Assembly: GCF_000060345.1 (NCBI RefSeq)
Contig: NC_008571.1
Location: forward strand, 3,600,501 to 3,664,500
Origin: Christiangramia forsetii KT0803
Lineage (GTDB): Bacteria; Bacteroidota; Bacteroidia; Flavobacteriales; Flavobacteriaceae
Direction of reading: 5' to 3'
DNA length: 64,000 nucleotides
Below are positions 46,998 through 55,214 of the stretch, piece after piece. The position numbers and the translations under genes are program-made. Below the pieces are notes generated by a model. The model ran no database searches and had not been told where the DNA came from. It saw only the letters and a list, made by a program, of their open reading frames with translations. Positions within the stretch are counted from its first letter, which is position 1. Each line of letters begins with the position of its first letter.

Positions 46998-47570
46998 TTA
47001 TTTCTGGGTGATTCCTTTTGCGACTACTTCTAATTCCTTGTACCAATCTTCACCGTATTTTCTAATAAGGGCTTCTTTTACAAATTTATAGATAGGAACC
47101 TGTAACTCGGCACCAAGACTACAGGCATCATCACATATTTCCCAGCGGTGATAATTTACAGCAGAAAAAGAAGAATATTCCTGGATTCGTACGGGATATA
47201 GATGGCAGGAGACAGGTTTCTTCCAGGAGATATCGCCCTGGTTGTATGCTTCCTCAATTCCGCATAAGGCAGTACCTTTTTCATCAAAAGTCACGTACGC
47301 GCAATCTGCATTGTCTATCAAAGGAGTTTCAATTTCACCATTCTCGCGGGTAATATAAACACCTTGTTTCTCAATAGCTTCAATGCCTTCTTTGCGTAAA
47401 TAGGGTTTAACTTTGGGATATATCTCTTCCATAATCGCTCTTTCTTCCGGCTCTACGGGAGCGCCGGCTTCACCGTCTATACAGCAAGCGCCTTTACAGG
47501 CCGAAAGGTTGCACAAAAAATCATTTTTAATGATCTCTTCAGAAACTAAAGTTTTACCTAATTGAAACAT
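46998..47570 (-). CDS. DUF3109 family protein, YkgJ-type cysteine cluster
   Basis: The protein has 190 residues and is cytoplasmic. The Cys pattern is conserved: FLCNLSACKGACCIDGEAG near residues 18-37, then NADCAYV, ALCGIEE, SCHLYPVRI and ICDDACSLG. This is the DUF3109 arrangement, thought to bind zinc or an iron-sulfur centre. Function is unknown. It is divergent from marC. Confidence 0.9.
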   Translation of the reverse strand: MFQLGKTLVSEEIIKNDFLCNLSACKGACCIDGEAGAPVEPEERAIMEEIYPKVKPYLRKEGIEAIEKQGVYITRENGEIETPLIDNADCAYVTFDEKGTALCGIEEAYNQGDISWKKPVSCHLYPVRIQEYSSFSAVNYHRWEICDDACSLGAELQVPIYKFVKEALIRKYGEDWYKELEVVAKGITQK

Positions 47571-47649
47571 GGGACAAAGATAATTTTATAAGATTTAAGA
47601 CGAAGAAATTCAGCAAGAAAATTCATATAAATTTAACACGATTCCTTAA

Positions 47650-47679
47650 TTGCCAATCAGATAAGATAGAGTACTTTTG
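47650..47679 (+). promoter_or_regulatory. Promoter of the marC operon
   Basis: TTG (47650-47652), a 19 bp spacer and TACTTTTG (47672-47679) match the Bacteroidota -33/-7 promoter. The -7 box lies 26 bp before the marC ATG. Confidence 0.75.
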
Positions 47680-47705
47680 CCCGCAATTTTGAAATAAAGC
47701 TGGTT

Positions 47706-48287
47706 ATGTTTAAAGTGTTGGATTTTAGGCAAATATTTACTGCAGGGATGATTCTTTTCGCGGTAATAGATATAATTGGGAACATACCAATTATTATTGA
47801 TCTACGTAAGAAAGTAGGTCATATTCAGAGTGAAAAGGCCTCTATTGTAGCGGGGATAATTATGATTGTTTTTCTCTTTCTCGGGAAGGAGATTTTAAAC
47901 CTAATTGGGATAGACGTAAATTCTTTTGCAGTTGCAGGTTCATTTATTCTGTTCTTTTTGGCTTTGGAAATGATCCTGGGTATTAGTCTTTATAAAGATG
48001 ATGCCCCAGAAACAGCTTCGGTAGTTCCATTGGCTTTTCCATTAATTGCCGGTGCTGGTACGATGACCTCTTTAGTCTCATTGCAGGCCGAATATGAAAC
48101 GCTAAATATTATTGTTGCTATCGTTATCAATATTATATTTGTATACCTGGTTCTAAAGTCTTCAGGAAAGATAGAGAGGATTCTGGGAAGCCAGGGTATT
48201 AATGTAATCAGGAAAGTTTTTGGAGTAATTCTTCTGGCAATTGCTGTAAAACTTTTCGCTGCGAATATTCAGAGTTTATTTTCATGA
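47706..48287 (+). CDS. MarC family integral membrane protein
   Basis: The protein has 193 residues and six hydrophobic segments. The start IFTAGMILFAVIDIIGNIPI and the central VPLAFPLIAGAGTMTSLVSL are signature MarC/YchE stretches. MarC proteins are six-helix inner-membrane proteins of uncertain role; the old antibiotic-resistance link has been questioned. The stop overlaps the start of the next small gene by 4 bp, so the three genes from here to the flavoprotein form an operon. Confidence 0.9.
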   Translation: MFKVLDFRQIFTAGMILFAVIDIIGNIPIIIDLRKKVGHIQSEKASIVAGIIMIVFLFLGKEILNLIGIDVNSFAVAGSFILFFLALEMILGISLYKDDAPETASVVPLAFPLIAGAGTMTSLVSLQAEYETLNIIVAIVINIIFVYLVLKSSGKIERILGSQGINVIRKVFGVILLAIAVKLFAANIQSLFS

Positions 48288-48478
48288 AGTATCTTATTTA
48301 TACCATTGTATTTTTAGCGATTGTTTTTATTGGGATTAGTGTACGCTCACTGGATCATAATAATCTACTGGAAGGGGACAGCGGGAATGCGTTAATCGTT
48401 ATTGCTGCCAGCCTTTGTGTAATAGTTCTAATGTCTATTTTGCTTATTTCCAGAACGATTGCGAAAAAGAATAAATAA
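48284..48478 (+). CDS. Small two-helix membrane protein
   Basis: The protein has 64 residues. Two predicted transmembrane helices (about 4-21 and 36-56) are separated by a short polar loop (VRSLDHNNLLEGDSGN). The ATG overlaps the marC stop, and the stop lies 2 bp before the flavoprotein start, which supports real translation. No family is recognised. Confidence 0.72.
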   Translation: MKYLIYTIVFLAIVFIGISVRSLDHNNLLEGDSGNALIVIAASLCVIVLMSILLISRTIAKKNK

Positions 48479-48480
48479 TT

Positions 48481-49089
48481 ATGGATTTTGATGTTATAAT
48501 CATTGGCGGTGGCGCTGCGGGTCTTTCCTGTGCTTTGGTCATTGGTTCTGGGATGTCTAAGCCATTTGCTGAAAATAGAAAAGCAGGAATAATCCTGCAT
48601 CAAAAATCTTCTCATTTACAATCTGCATTGCTTAATAATGTATTTGGAATTCCTCCTGAAACAAAGGGGGTGGATGTATTGAATCAGGGTGTTGCACATC
48701 TTACAGATTTATACCCTGAAGTCCGGCAAATTTCGAGAGAAAAAGTAATAGAGGTTGCTGGAATTAACGGCAGATACCGCGTAATAACAAATAGGAATGA
48801 ATATTCAGCCGAAAGAGTTGTGGTCGCAGTTGGATATACCAGCCCATTTAGAATTAACGGGCTGGAGGAATACCTGATTCCGCATAAAAAAGCGAAAATA
48901 TCCAAAAACAGGATTCAGCTAAAGAATGAAGATCATTTGGTGAAATCAGGTTTATATGTGGCGGGTACCCTCGCCGGCTGGCGGAGTCAATACGCAATCG
49001 CGAGTGGAAGCGGAGCCGCTGTTGCTACAGATATCTTAACGGTCTGGAATAATGAAGAGCATACAAAAGTGCACGATAAACTAACTTAG
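48481..49089 (+). CDS. FAD-dependent oxidoreductase, thioredoxin-reductase-like (short)
   Basis: The protein has 202 residues. The Rossmann FAD motif is at the start (DVIIIGGGAAGLSCAL), a second dinucleotide-fold stretch includes RVVVAVGYTSPFR, and GLYVAGTLAGWRSQYAIASGSG is the C-terminal FAD contact. It is shorter than thioredoxin reductase and has no CxxC, so it is not a disulfide reductase. The electron acceptor is unknown. It is the last gene of the marC operon and its 3' end overlaps the convergent small gene by 9 bp. Confidence 0.85.
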   Translation: MDFDVIIIGGGAAGLSCALVIGSGMSKPFAENRKAGIILHQKSSHLQSALLNNVFGIPPETKGVDVLNQGVAHLTDLYPEVRQISREKVIEVAGINGRYRVITNRNEYSAERVVVAVGYTSPFRINGLEEYLIPHKKAKISKNRIQLKNEDHLVKSGLYVAGTLAGWRSQYAIASGSGAAVATDILTVWNNEEHTKVHDKLT

Positions 49090-49383
49090 AAAATAGCAGA
49101 TAAAGCTAAAAGGAAGGCTTATGGCGGCAGCGATCATAAAACTTTGCTGAAGATTTCTATATAACAATGCACGTTTCAGTTGTTTAGTGAAATTAGAATC
49201 TTCGTTGGATCTAATTTGTTTTTTAAGCAGATTTCTTGAAACATTAGAATTATTCACCAGAATATCTTTTTGTAAGAATAGGTAAGTACTATTATCCAGT
49301 AATCTAAAAGAAACTGCGATAATAAATAAAAACAAAGGTGTTAGTGGCCATATAGCCGATAGATATTCTAAGAAGTTTTCCAT
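49081..49383 (-). CDS. Small membrane protein, unknown
   Basis: The protein has 100 residues. Hydrophobic helices at both ends (LTPLFLFIIAVSFRLL and FMIAAAISLPFSFICYFL) flank a basic middle. It ends 9 bp inside the convergent flavoprotein gene and starts 15 bp after the ctpA stop on the same strand, which suggests co-transcription with ctpA. No family is recognised. Confidence 0.6.
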   Translation of the reverse strand: MENFLEYLSAIWPLTPLFLFIIAVSFRLLDNSTYLFLQKDILVNNSNVSRNLLKKQIRSNEDSNFTKQLKRALLYRNLQQSFMIAAAISLPFSFICYFLS

Positions 49384-49398
49384 CGAAAACCTAAAGTA

Positions 49399-50991
49399 TT
49401 ATTTTTCTTTCGACAACTGTATTACTTTCATGATTATTCGATCATCTTCATTTAAATACCGTTCAAATACATTAGTTCCAAAAAGTTGCTGGGCAATTTC
49501 AGCTTTTAAATATTTCTTCAAAAGAGGTTTACGCGCTTCACTGGTTTTTTCGATGCCAAGATTCATATTCTTTAGATAACGATCAAAATCCTGAATCATT
49601 TCCTCGGTAATTACAATTTCATCCCTGAAAACTTTTTTGGAAATTGAATTATAATACGCTCTATTCTGTTCAAGAATGTCGAATACAAACCGGCTCATAT
49701 AGCCACCACGCAGGAAAAAGGTAAGTTTTTCTTTTTCTGAATCAGTATCTTTGGGTACAAAGATATCAGGGATAATTCCGCCGCCACCGTAAACAATTTT
49801 ACCACCGGGCGTTTCGTATTTCAGGCTGTCATTTACCTCTATGCTATCTTCGCTGTTAAGCTCGCCATTTTTATAACGGCGCATATAGTCGTTGAAGTAA
49901 GATTCATTTCCATTATCATATGGTTTTTGAATAGACCTTCCGGTAGGGGTATAATACCTGGCGATCGTCAGCCGTACGGCACTTCCATCCCCTAATTCCA
50001 TTTCCCTTTGTACCAAACCTTTTCCGTAAGATCTCCTTCCTACAATAGTACCAACATCGTTATCCTGCAGGGCACCTGCAACCACCTCACTTGCCGAGGC
50101 AGAATTTTCATTTATAAGCACAAATACTTTTCCGTTCTCAAAAGCTCCTTTTCTCTGGGCATAGGTCTCCTCAATAGCTCCGCTTTTGTTTTTGGTAAAA
50201 AGTATAAGCTTGTCATCTTTAATAAATTCATCGGCAATATTGATCGCTTCTGAAAGATATCCGCCGGGATTGCCCCGAAGATCCAGTGCTATCTGTTTTG
50301 CACCTTCCTTTTTTAAATCTTTGATTGACTGGCTAAATTCTTCGTAAGTGGTTTCTGAAAACCGGTCTATTTTAATATAACCCAGATCTTGGGTTAACAT
50401 ATAGGTCGCGTTCACACTTTTAAGCGGAACTTTACCACGTTTCAATTTAAAAGTTAGCAGGTCTTCAATTCCCTTTCTCAGAATTTTCAGGGTAACTTTG
50501 GTATTCGCTTTCCCTTTTAACTGAGTAGTTATTGAATCATCACTAATTTCTCTATCAAATAGCTTTTCGCCATTGGCATATAAAATTCTATCGCCGCCAC
50601 GAATCCCAATTTTTTCACTAGGCCCGCCTTCCAGTGCTTTAATGACAACTATAGTATCCTGGATCTTATAAAAACTCACCCCGATTCCTACAAAGTCACC
50701 TTTCATGTTTTCGGTAACCCTCCTGTATTCATCCTTTGGAATATATACCGAATGTGGATCCAGATTCTCTAATATCTTATTGACGGTCACATCCACGATA
50801 CTATCGGTATTCACATCGTCTACATATTCATAATCGATATAATCGATTAGCCGGTTTAGCTTTTGTTTTTTAGGGTTTGCTGAAAAGAGTTCATCTGTAG
50901 GGTCAAAGTCCATTCTTGCGCCAAGAATTAATCCAATGGCGCAGGCAATGCTTAATAATAGCGGTGTATATATTTTATTTTTTCCCTTCAA
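49399..50991 (-). CDS. S41 family C-terminal processing peptidase
   Basis: The protein has 530 residues. An N-terminal membrane anchor or signal (LLLSIACAIGLILGA) places the enzyme in the periplasm. A PDZ domain (about 85-170) is followed by the S41 catalytic domain with the nucleophile Ser in NENSASASEVVAGAL and the catalytic Lys in GRRSYGKGLVQ. A C-terminal helical extension of about 130 residues is typical for Bacteroidota members. It probably trims C-termini of envelope proteins. It starts 4 bp inside the dCMP deaminase gene (ATGA overlap). Confidence 0.94.
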   Translation of the reverse strand: MKGKNKIYTPLLLSIACAIGLILGARMDFDPTDELFSANPKKQKLNRLIDYIDYEYVDDVNTDSIVDVTVNKILENLDPHSVYIPKDEYRRVTENMKGDFVGIGVSFYKIQDTIVVIKALEGGPSEKIGIRGGDRILYANGEKLFDREISDDSITTQLKGKANTKVTLKILRKGIEDLLTFKLKRGKVPLKSVNATYMLTQDLGYIKIDRFSETTYEEFSQSIKDLKKEGAKQIALDLRGNPGGYLSEAINIADEFIKDDKLILFTKNKSGAIEETYAQRKGAFENGKVFVLINENSASASEVVAGALQDNDVGTIVGRRSYGKGLVQREMELGDGSAVRLTIARYYTPTGRSIQKPYDNGNESYFNDYMRRYKNGELNSEDSIEVNDSLKYETPGGKIVYGGGGIIPDIFVPKDTDSEKEKLTFFLRGGYMSRFVFDILEQNRAYYNSISKKVFRDEIVITEEMIQDFDRYLKNMNLGIEKTSEARKPLLKKYLKAEIAQQLFGTNVFERYLNEDDRIIMKVIQLSKEK

Positions 50992-51419
50992 TCTTCAAGT
51001 TCTGTTATTTGCTCAAGTTCAACACCTGCTTTTTTCAAAAATTCAAGGCCCGAATTATCCTTGTAATCAATTTGAAAAACCAGCCTGCTTATACCAGATT
51101 GGTGTATTAATTTACTGCATTCCTTACAGGGAGACATGGTTATATATAAAGTAGCATCTTTACAGGACTGAGTAGAGCCGGCCACTTTTAATATCGCATT
51201 TGCTTCAGCATGCAAAACATACCACTTGGTATAGCCCTCTTCATCCTCACAAAAATTCTCAAAACCGGTGGGGGTACCATTGTATCCATCAGAAATAATC
51301 ATTCTATCTTTTACAATTAACGCGCCAACCTGCTTTCTATTACAATGGGATAATTTACTCCATTCCCGTGCAATTCTCAAATAAGCCTTATCGAATTTTA
51401 GCTGTTTTTTTTTATTCAT
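50988..51419 (-). CDS. dCMP deaminase family protein
   Basis: The protein has 143 residues of the zinc-dependent deaminase fold. The ligands and catalytic Glu are in LHAEANAILKVAG and PCKECSKLI. An extra Cys/His set (SHCNRKQVGALIV and ENFCEDEEGY) is typical of the dCMP deaminase/ComEB group. It should convert dCMP to dUMP for dTMP synthesis. It is the first gene of the operon with ctpA, whose ATG overlaps its stop. Confidence 0.9.
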   Translation of the reverse strand: MNKKKQLKFDKAYLRIAREWSKLSHCNRKQVGALIVKDRMIISDGYNGTPTGFENFCEDEEGYTKWYVLHAEANAILKVAGSTQSCKDATLYITMSPCKECSKLIHQSGISRLVFQIDYKDNSGLEFLKKAGVELEQITELED

Positions 51420-51509
51420 GACAACTGTAAATATCTAGGTTACAGAAATTAATAATAGGGTGCAAATTAAGAGATTATTGATGAAAATATGTCTAAACAG
51501 GTTTTTAAT

Positions 51510-52097
51510 CTACAGTGCCAGGTAACTTTCTACAAGAATAGGGAGGATGATCCCAATTACTATAGAGGCCGTAACCAGTATCCAATCCCTTTTTGAGACA
51601 CTTAGGACATTTTGAAGCAGAAAGCCTATGATCATAACTGCGAGTACTACAATAACCTGAGCAGTTTCAATTCCTAAGGCAAATTCTACCAGGGGCCAAA
51701 ATTTACTTTCAGATCCCGCAGCGATCATCTTGAAATAGGAGGAAAAACCCAATCCGTGAATAATTCCGAAGAAAGCGGTTGTGAAATATAAAAGATTGAA
51801 ATTTGTATTTCTAACTTTTTTTCCTGCAGTTACAATATCGAAAATCGCCGTTGCTAAAATGGTTACAGGAATTAAAAACTCCACATAATCTGCATCAACT
51901 TTTACGATCTGATATACCGATAGAAAAAGAGCCAGGGTATGTCCCAGGGTAAACAGCGTGACCAGCCATAATACTCTTTTCCAGGTGCTAAAGCCATAAG
52001 AAGCTACGAGTACGATAAGAAATAGCACGTGGTCATATGCCTGCCAGTCCAGGACGTGATCCAGTCCGAGCTCAAAGTATAGCCAAAATTGCGACAT
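51510..52097 (-). CDS. HupE/UreJ-like membrane protein
   Basis: The protein has 195 residues starting at MSQFWLYFELGLDHVLDW. The longer frame adds 71 unlikely residues, so this ATG at 52097 is preferred. About six hydrophobic helices carry LDHVLDWQAYDHVLFL, TLGHTLALFL and FGIIHGLGFSSYFK, with conserved His residues typical of the HupE/UreJ family. Members are linked to nickel or cobalt supply in other bacteria; no hydrogenase or urease is in the window, so the metal role is only a possibility. Confidence 0.85.
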   Translation of the reverse strand: MSQFWLYFELGLDHVLDWQAYDHVLFLIVLVASYGFSTWKRVLWLVTLFTLGHTLALFLSVYQIVKVDADYVEFLIPVTILATAIFDIVTAGKKVRNTNFNLLYFTTAFFGIIHGLGFSSYFKMIAAGSESKFWPLVEFALGIETAQVIVVLAVMIIGFLLQNVLSVSKRDWILVTASIVIGIILPILVESYLAL

Positions 52098-52388
52098 AGT
52101 TGAGTTTATTAGCGAAGTTTCGAAAGTACAATTTATTAGAATAATTGCCAAGATATAGGTCTTAGCAAGGATATTATTAGAAATGTTATAAATGAAAAAT
52201 ACCTTTAAAGTGGTATTTTTTAAATGTAATTCCCTATTTATCTTGGCTATACCAAATAAATGATAATTAATACTGGTTTTTAATTCATGCAGAGATTTGA
52301 GTAGGGTCAAATTTCTGAAATGTTGTGTTGGGGTAGATCAATATAAGTGAGTTAATTTCTAATAATTAAGCATTCATATTTTGGACTT
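52098..52388. other. Gene-free spacer upstream of an orphan terminator
   Basis: No convincing short gene was seen between the HupE start and the hairpin at 52389. The stretch just before the hairpin (about 52320-52388) could encode a small RNA because it is directly followed by a terminator, but no promoter box was identified. Confidence 0.4.
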
Positions 52389-52418
52389 AAAGCCTTCAGG
52401 AAATTTCCAGAAGGCTTT
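52389..52418 (+). terminator. Orphan intrinsic terminator upstream of the LuxR gene
   Basis: AAAGCCTTC (52389-52397) pairs with GAAGGCTTT (52410-52418), extended inside the loop by AGGAAATTTCC, and is followed by TATTTAATCTTT. No plus-strand gene ends upstream, so it may end a small RNA or act in a leader. Confidence 0.65.
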
Positions 52419-52515
52419 TATTTAATCTTTCCAATCATCAGAAGATGATACTGAAAAACTAAGAAGCAATCCTTAAAGTTTTATAATTCTTATATTTATT
52501 TTTCAAGATAGCCCT

Positions 52516-53319
52516 ATGCAAGAAGATCTAAAGAAGATCTCAGATTTCTGGAAAAATACGTATTCAAGTAAGATAAGAGATTACCGCTCTTTTAAAATTT
52601 CTGATGATTTTAAAATATTTGCTTCTTTGTTCGCTTTGGGGCAGTCTTATTTATATATTGTAAATCTTCATGATCTCGAACTGGAATATGTTTCAGAATC
52701 TGTAGAAATGTTTGTAAGTAAAAAGGTAAAAGATCTTAATATTCATGATCTTTTAAAAACAGTGCTTCCCGAAGAAATTGGCAGTATCGATTTGAAAGGT
52801 AAGGTCATCAGTAATTTTTACACCTCTTTTCTGGATCGTGATGAAGCCCTTGCTTATAAAAATATGTTCTCATACCGAATGAAGGATAAAAACGGACAGG
52901 TTAGAACGATGCTTTACCAGGCCATCCCATTGAGTATTCTGGAAAATGGAATGCCAGAACATGTGCTGTGTATCCAAACAGATGTTTGTCATCTTAAGGT
53001 GACTAGTACCAATTCTGTATCGTTTGTTCATATGAACGGCGGGAAATCATATTTTAATGTAGATATCTCTCAGGGGAAATTTGATCCCAACGCCTGTGAA
53101 GGAGACAAAAATCTTCGGGAAATTATTTCAGACCGGGAAAAGGAAATTGTAATTCGATTTTCCAGAGGTTTAAATGCAGAACAGATCGCGACCGATCTGA
53201 ACCTTTCCCCACATACCGTCAAAACTCATCGAAGAAACGTATTGCAGAAGAGCGGTTGCACCAATACTACGGAATTAGTGGCAAAGTGTCTTACTAGCGG
53301 CATAATTTCTCCCATTTAG
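52516..53319 (+). CDS. LuxR-family transcriptional regulator with PAS-like sensor
   Basis: The protein has 267 residues and no membrane segment. The N-terminal 190 residues look like a PAS-type fold (LYIVNLHDLELEYVSESVEMF and a YRMKDKNGQVRTML strand pair). The C-terminal LuxR HTH has ISDREKEIVIRFSRGLNAEQ followed by IATDLNLSPHTVKTHRRNV. It is a stand-alone one-component regulator; ligand and targets are unknown. The gene is monocistronic, 97 bp after an orphan terminator. Confidence 0.9.
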   Translation: MQEDLKKISDFWKNTYSSKIRDYRSFKISDDFKIFASLFALGQSYLYIVNLHDLELEYVSESVEMFVSKKVKDLNIHDLLKTVLPEEIGSIDLKGKVISNFYTSFLDRDEALAYKNMFSYRMKDKNGQVRTMLYQAIPLSILENGMPEHVLCIQTDVCHLKVTSTNSVSFVHMNGGKSYFNVDISQGKFDPNACEGDKNLREIISDREKEIVIRFSRGLNAEQIATDLNLSPHTVKTHRRNVLQKSGCTNTTELVAKCLTSGIISPI

Positions 53320-53446
53320 ATATCAATAAAAAAGCAAATTATAGATTTTAATTTTCTTCAATAGAATTTAAAAAGATAGCAAAGAAGATTTTTTATTCTC
53401 TGGTAATAATTTTTATTGAATTGAATCCTTAGAACTAAAAATTTTA

Positions 53447-53454
53447 TATTTTTG
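53447..53454 (+). promoter_or_regulatory. -7 box of tRNA-Leu
   Basis: TATTTTTG fits the TAnnTTTG consensus and lies 10 bp before the tRNA, the same spacing as at tRNA-Arg. The -33 element is not well placed. Confidence 0.6.
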
Positions 53455-53464
53455 CCGTCCACAA

Positions 53465-53546
53465 GCTCGAGTGGCGGAATTGGTAGACGCGCTGGATTCA
53501 AAATCCAGTTCTTTCGGGAGTGCGGGTTCGATTCCCGCCTCGAGTA
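53465..53546 (+). tRNA. tRNA-Leu (anticodon CAA)
   Basis: The acceptor GCTCGAG pairs with CTCGAGT, the anticodon stem CTGGA/TCCAG closes TTCAAAA, and there is a long variable arm typical of class II tRNAs. The T arm is GCGGG-TTCGATT-CCCGC. Anticodon CAA reads TTG. The 3' CCA is not encoded. Confidence 0.95.
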
Positions 53547-53549
53547 CTT

Positions 53550-53583
53550 AAACCCTGATAATTTTTAATTGTCAGGGTTTTTT
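53550..53583 (+). terminator. Terminator of tRNA-Leu
   Basis: AAACCCTGA (53550-53558) pairs with TCAGGGTTT (53572-53580) and is followed by TTT. It lies 3 bp after the tRNA. Confidence 0.88.
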
Positions 53584-53657
53584 ACTTACCTAAATAGGGC
53601 ATATCTACAAATTACATATTCTTGGTGGGAGATTTCAGTATATTTCTATCAAAATGG

Positions 53658-54620
53658 CTAAAACGTAAAACCGATTCTGATACCTCCCCATTTTGTTGGC
53701 GTTCCAGTCTCAAATTCCCGGGTAAGTACCGTGCGGGAATATTCAAAATACAATGTTCTGGTCTTCAGTATAAAACCGTAATTAAATTGGCCTGTTAGCC
53801 TGGTTATTTCTTCAGAAGGAATCGTGTACGGACTATCTTTATTAAAAACCCCGCCTTGTAACGTAGTATCATATCCAATAATATTTCCCAGAACCTGGGA
53901 ATATCCATAAAGCTGAAATTTACTTTCCCTGTTATTAACTGAAAATGCTGAATTTATAAGTCCAATATTAGTGTTAAGACCAATTGATGCATTAGTGAAT
54001 AAAGTACCAAGTTGTGCAGTAGAATTAGATTGCAGCGATAAATAATCTCCCGCTCTAAATAGCTGTTTTTCATAAGCTATCTTGTAATTTAGAACTACAT
54101 CATTCTTTATCTGATTTTTCCAGCCACGAGGAATTGTGTTTCCCGTGATTTTATGAATACCTACTTGCATTTCTTTTCCAAAGGCACCGGGACCTATAAG
54201 CCCCAAATTAAAGGAAGATGTTAATCTCGACTTTGCCAATGTATCTGTGGTAATGGCGAAACTCTTTAGCATAATTGCAGCGGCAAACGGGCGATCTCCT
54301 ATTTGGATTTCCGGACTTCCAATATCAGGGGCTGTAAAACCTATATGCTCTATTGCCAATCCATATTTGACCTCAGAATTTTTAAGTGATAGAAAAAGAT
54401 AATTAGCAGGATTCTTTTCTAGAAAGGGAGCAACCAATTCTAAGCTATACCCTTGAGTGTAGTTTTCATCGGTACCAGAAAAATAATCATTATCGTAATT
54501 AAATCTAAAGTAGGAATCACTTTTAATATTCCGAAATGATACCAGATTATCTATTTTTTGAGCCGATATAAGGCACGGAATCAATAGAAATAAAATGGCG
54601 GGAAAAGGATTGTACTTCAT
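53658..54620 (-). CDS. LpxR-like outer-membrane protein (DUF2219)
   Basis: The protein has 320 residues. A signal peptide (LISAQ) precedes an outer-membrane barrel. The start of the mature part, FRFNYDNDYFSGTDENYTQG, matches the NDxF...TDxxYTxG signature of lipid A 3'-O-deacylase LpxR/DUF2219, and IGDRPFAA follows. The C-terminus is a strand ending GIRIGFTF. LpxR removes the 3' acyloxyacyl group from lipid A in enterics; whether this homologue does the same is unproven. It is monocistronic. Confidence 0.87.
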   Translation of the reverse strand: MKYNPFPAILFLLIPCLISAQKIDNLVSFRNIKSDSYFRFNYDNDYFSGTDENYTQGYSLELVAPFLEKNPANYLFLSLKNSEVKYGLAIEHIGFTAPDIGSPEIQIGDRPFAAAIMLKSFAITTDTLAKSRLTSSFNLGLIGPGAFGKEMQVGIHKITGNTIPRGWKNQIKNDVVLNYKIAYEKQLFRAGDYLSLQSNSTAQLGTLFTNASIGLNTNIGLINSAFSVNNRESKFQLYGYSQVLGNIIGYDTTLQGGVFNKDSPYTIPSEEITRLTGQFNYGFILKTRTLYFEYSRTVLTREFETGTPTKWGGIRIGFTF

Positions 54621-55171
54621 ACTATCATTTACGCAAAGTGGAAGAAACTGGTTTTAATGAATAAATTAGTTCAACTTAATAAATCGAAATTTAATTTGAA
54701 CCTGTTTTGAAGAATTTTAGATTATAGGAGATAAATATAGATTTCTAAAATATGAGATAGGGCTAAAGTTAACAGATGTTACTGAGCTTGTTTACATGCT
54801 TCTGGATCGATAATAAAAGAATATTAATTTTAGCTAAGAAGTGATTTCTGAAATATCACAGTTTATTGATGGAATAGCAGTGAAAATTATATAATATCCC
54901 TTACTGACTTTTTTTTGCTATAAATTTTTTCATCACTCCTGAAACCTAAATTTATATGAGAAAAACTAATTCATAAATAGGGTAAATTTTCTGAAATAAT
55001 ATTCTAAAATGGGATGATGAACATCTGGAATAAATGGAAAAAATGAAATTCCTGATCTGTTGTCACCCTACGGGTAAAATTACTAGAAATCTTAGCAACT
55101 AAAAATCATCTCCAATTTTGAAAAAGATTAAAAATAGTAGCTTTTAGTAAGAAATATTTTAAATTAAGACC
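54621..55171. other. Long gene-free region before an orphan terminator
   Basis: No coding frame with convincing codon use is present. The region is very AT-rich. A short motif GTTGTCACCCTACGGG near 55058-55075 resembles the start of the dispersed repeats but is not extended. The region ends in the terminator-like hairpin at 55172. Confidence 0.5.
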
Positions 55172-55202
55172 AAAGCCAGGCCTGCGTTTTTGCTGGCTTT
55201 TT
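55172..55202 (+). terminator. Terminator-like hairpin 12 bp before the LLM oxidoreductase gene
   Basis: AAAGCCAG (55172-55179) pairs with CTGGCTTT (55193-55200), and the downstream bases are TTAAAATTT. It sits in the position of the next gene's leader, so it could be an attenuator or the end of an upstream small RNA. Confidence 0.65.
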
Positions 55203-55214
55203 AAAATTTATATA

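Noticed and set aside
52098-52310. 71-residue N-terminal extension of the HupE-like protein
   Set aside because: Low-complexity composition and no family match; the internal Met at 52097 gives the usual HupE start.
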